Source of the DNA: Nitrincola iocasae | GTDB taxonomy: Bacteria; Pseudomonadota; Gammaproteobacteria; Pseudomonadales; Balneatricaceae | Assembly (NCBI RefSeq): GCF_008727795.1 | Contig: NZ_CP044222.1 | Coordinates: 2,852,001 to 2,916,000 of the forward strand | Length of the DNA: 64,000 nt | Reading direction: 5' to 3' | In this document: positions 63,417 through 64,000 of the stretch, piece by piece | Layout of the letters: each line of letters opens with the position of its first letter | Position numbering within the stretch: position 1 is the stretch's first letter | The notes under the pieces: generated by a model | Told to the model about the DNA's origin: nothing | The model's database searches: none | Seen by the model: the letters and a program-made list of their open reading frames with translations, nothing else | Program-made: the position numbers and the translations under genes

Positions 63417-64000
63417 CTAACCATGCAGTCGCTGTTGTAATTGAGGAATCAGCTTGGCCATGATCACTTTCAGTTCAGCAACTGAGCCCTGTGGATTTTC
63501 ACCTTGTTTCGCTAGCCGCTCAACGGCAGAAGATGCCTGCGTCGCCGAGCCGGCACAAAAGGTTGCCAGTAACCCTTTTAGCGTGTGTGCTGTTCTCACG
63601 AGGGTTTTCTGATCCTGCTGCTGTGCTGAAGCCTCCAGTGTTGCCAGATACTCTGGTACTTCATCCAGAAACATTTCCAGCACCGACAGTAATAATTCTT
63701 CTTCCCCCCCGATCAACTCCAGAGCTTGATCCCAATCGTAAAGCGACTCATTGTGTTCTTGCATAATCTGTCCAGGCTCCCTTGTAGCGTGGGTTGTGTG
63801 TAAAATCTGTTGGTCCGACTGGAGATAATTTTTTTCCAGAGATTCAATCATTTCATCCAGGGATTGGAGTTGCGCCAGCGGAGGGCAAGACTCCGCGGCT
63901 AGCATGTATTCGGTATGCTTCAACATTTCCTCATACAAGGCATCAGGCCTGACTGGCTTCGAGACATAGCCATCCATACCCGCCGCAAGGCAGCGCTCTT
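63417..64000 (-). CDS. Hybrid sensor kinase, C-terminal REC and Hpt part (runs off the window)
   Basis: The visible C-terminal end begins within a receiver domain (LAAGMDGYVSKPVRPDALYEEML, containing the conserved Lys) and continues through a linker to an Hpt domain with the phosphorylated His in RTAHTLKGLLATF. The upstream part lies beyond base 64000. It would pass phosphate from sensor to REC to Hpt and on to a response regulator. It heads the operon with the EAL-HDOD and PAS-GGDEF-EAL genes, linking phosphorelay to c-di-GMP output. Confidence 0.85.
   Translation of the reverse strand, partial: ERCLAAGMDGYVSKPVRPDALYEEMLKHTEYMLAAESCPPLAQLQSLDEMIESLEKNYLQSDQQILHTTHATREPGQIMQEHNESLYDWDQALELIGGEEELLLSVLEMFLDEVPEYLATLEASAQQQDQKTLVRTAHTLKGLLATFCAGSATQASSAVERLAKQGENPQGSVAELKVIMAKLIPQLQQRLHG

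Overview
The window looks like a mid-GC gammaproteobacterial chromosome. The closest feel is the Oceanospirillales/Pseudomonadales group, but this is a weak inference from protein flavour: a second SecD, UmuDC behind a LexA box, PpiC parvulin, YccF, azurin, DUF938, and many multi-domain GGDEF/EAL proteins. Most of it is a chromosomal backbone interrupted by insertion sequences, decaying toxin-antitoxin remnants and one complete tRNA-integrated island.

Layout. 1-7.4 kb: start of a SecD-like gene, a small membrane protein, a PAS-GGDEF cyclase and a hemerythrin-PAS-GGDEF-EAL protein. 7.5-15.3 kb: ZIP metal transporter and azurin behind matching Fur-like boxes, a DUF938 methyltransferase, an RND efflux pair with divergent TetR regulator, and a broken Xre-RES remnant. 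15.3-22.7 kb: small genes, LysE exporter, C39-like protein, a broken DUF4160-DUF2442 pair, SOS-controlled umuDC, YccF, a YhcG-type nuclease and a DUF1294 remnant. 22.7-26.7 kb: a FAN1-type nuclease overlapping an Fe-S helicase with a Cas4-like domain. 26.8-31 kb: a cache-GGDEF-EAL gene split by an IS3 element so that the transposase reads in frame into GGDEF-EAL, followed by a dead GGDEF fragment. 31-35.6 kb: two translationally coupled P-loop ATPases, one carrying about eight near-identical 43-residue TPR units. 35.7-44.8 kb: GlxA regulator, cysteine hydrolase, DUF805, CLCA_X protein, parvulin, an IS605-type tnpA/tnpB element and two autotransporters.

45.36-54.31 kb is a mobilizable genomic island in the 3' end of tRNA-Ser(GGA). 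It is bounded by a 23-bp direct repeat and carries a tyrosine integrase, a relaxase with a predicted oriT, a GHKL ATPase, an RMF-like small protein, other small genes and, at the far end, a DRT2-type reverse transcriptase with a structured upstream region.

The most exciting find is in that upstream region. If reverse transcription jumps between two ACA triplets 129 nt apart (45647-45649 and 45776-45778), the concatemeric cDNA acquires features that the genomic DNA lacks. These are a TTGACA-17 bp-TATGAT promoter across the repeat junction, a GGAG ribosome site 6 nt before an ATG, and a stop-free frame repeating every 43 codons. This is the signature expected of a DRT2 neo gene, here with a specific predicted protein repeat.

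54.4-64 kb: ArsR regulator and Ca/Na antiporter, a MASE1-CHASE-GGDEF-EAL protein, an IS30 element, and an operon of a hybrid kinase (REC-Hpt end), an EAL-HDOD protein and a PAS-GGDEF-EAL protein. Cyclic-di-GMP turnover is the dominant chromosomal theme (seven GGDEF and/or EAL loci).
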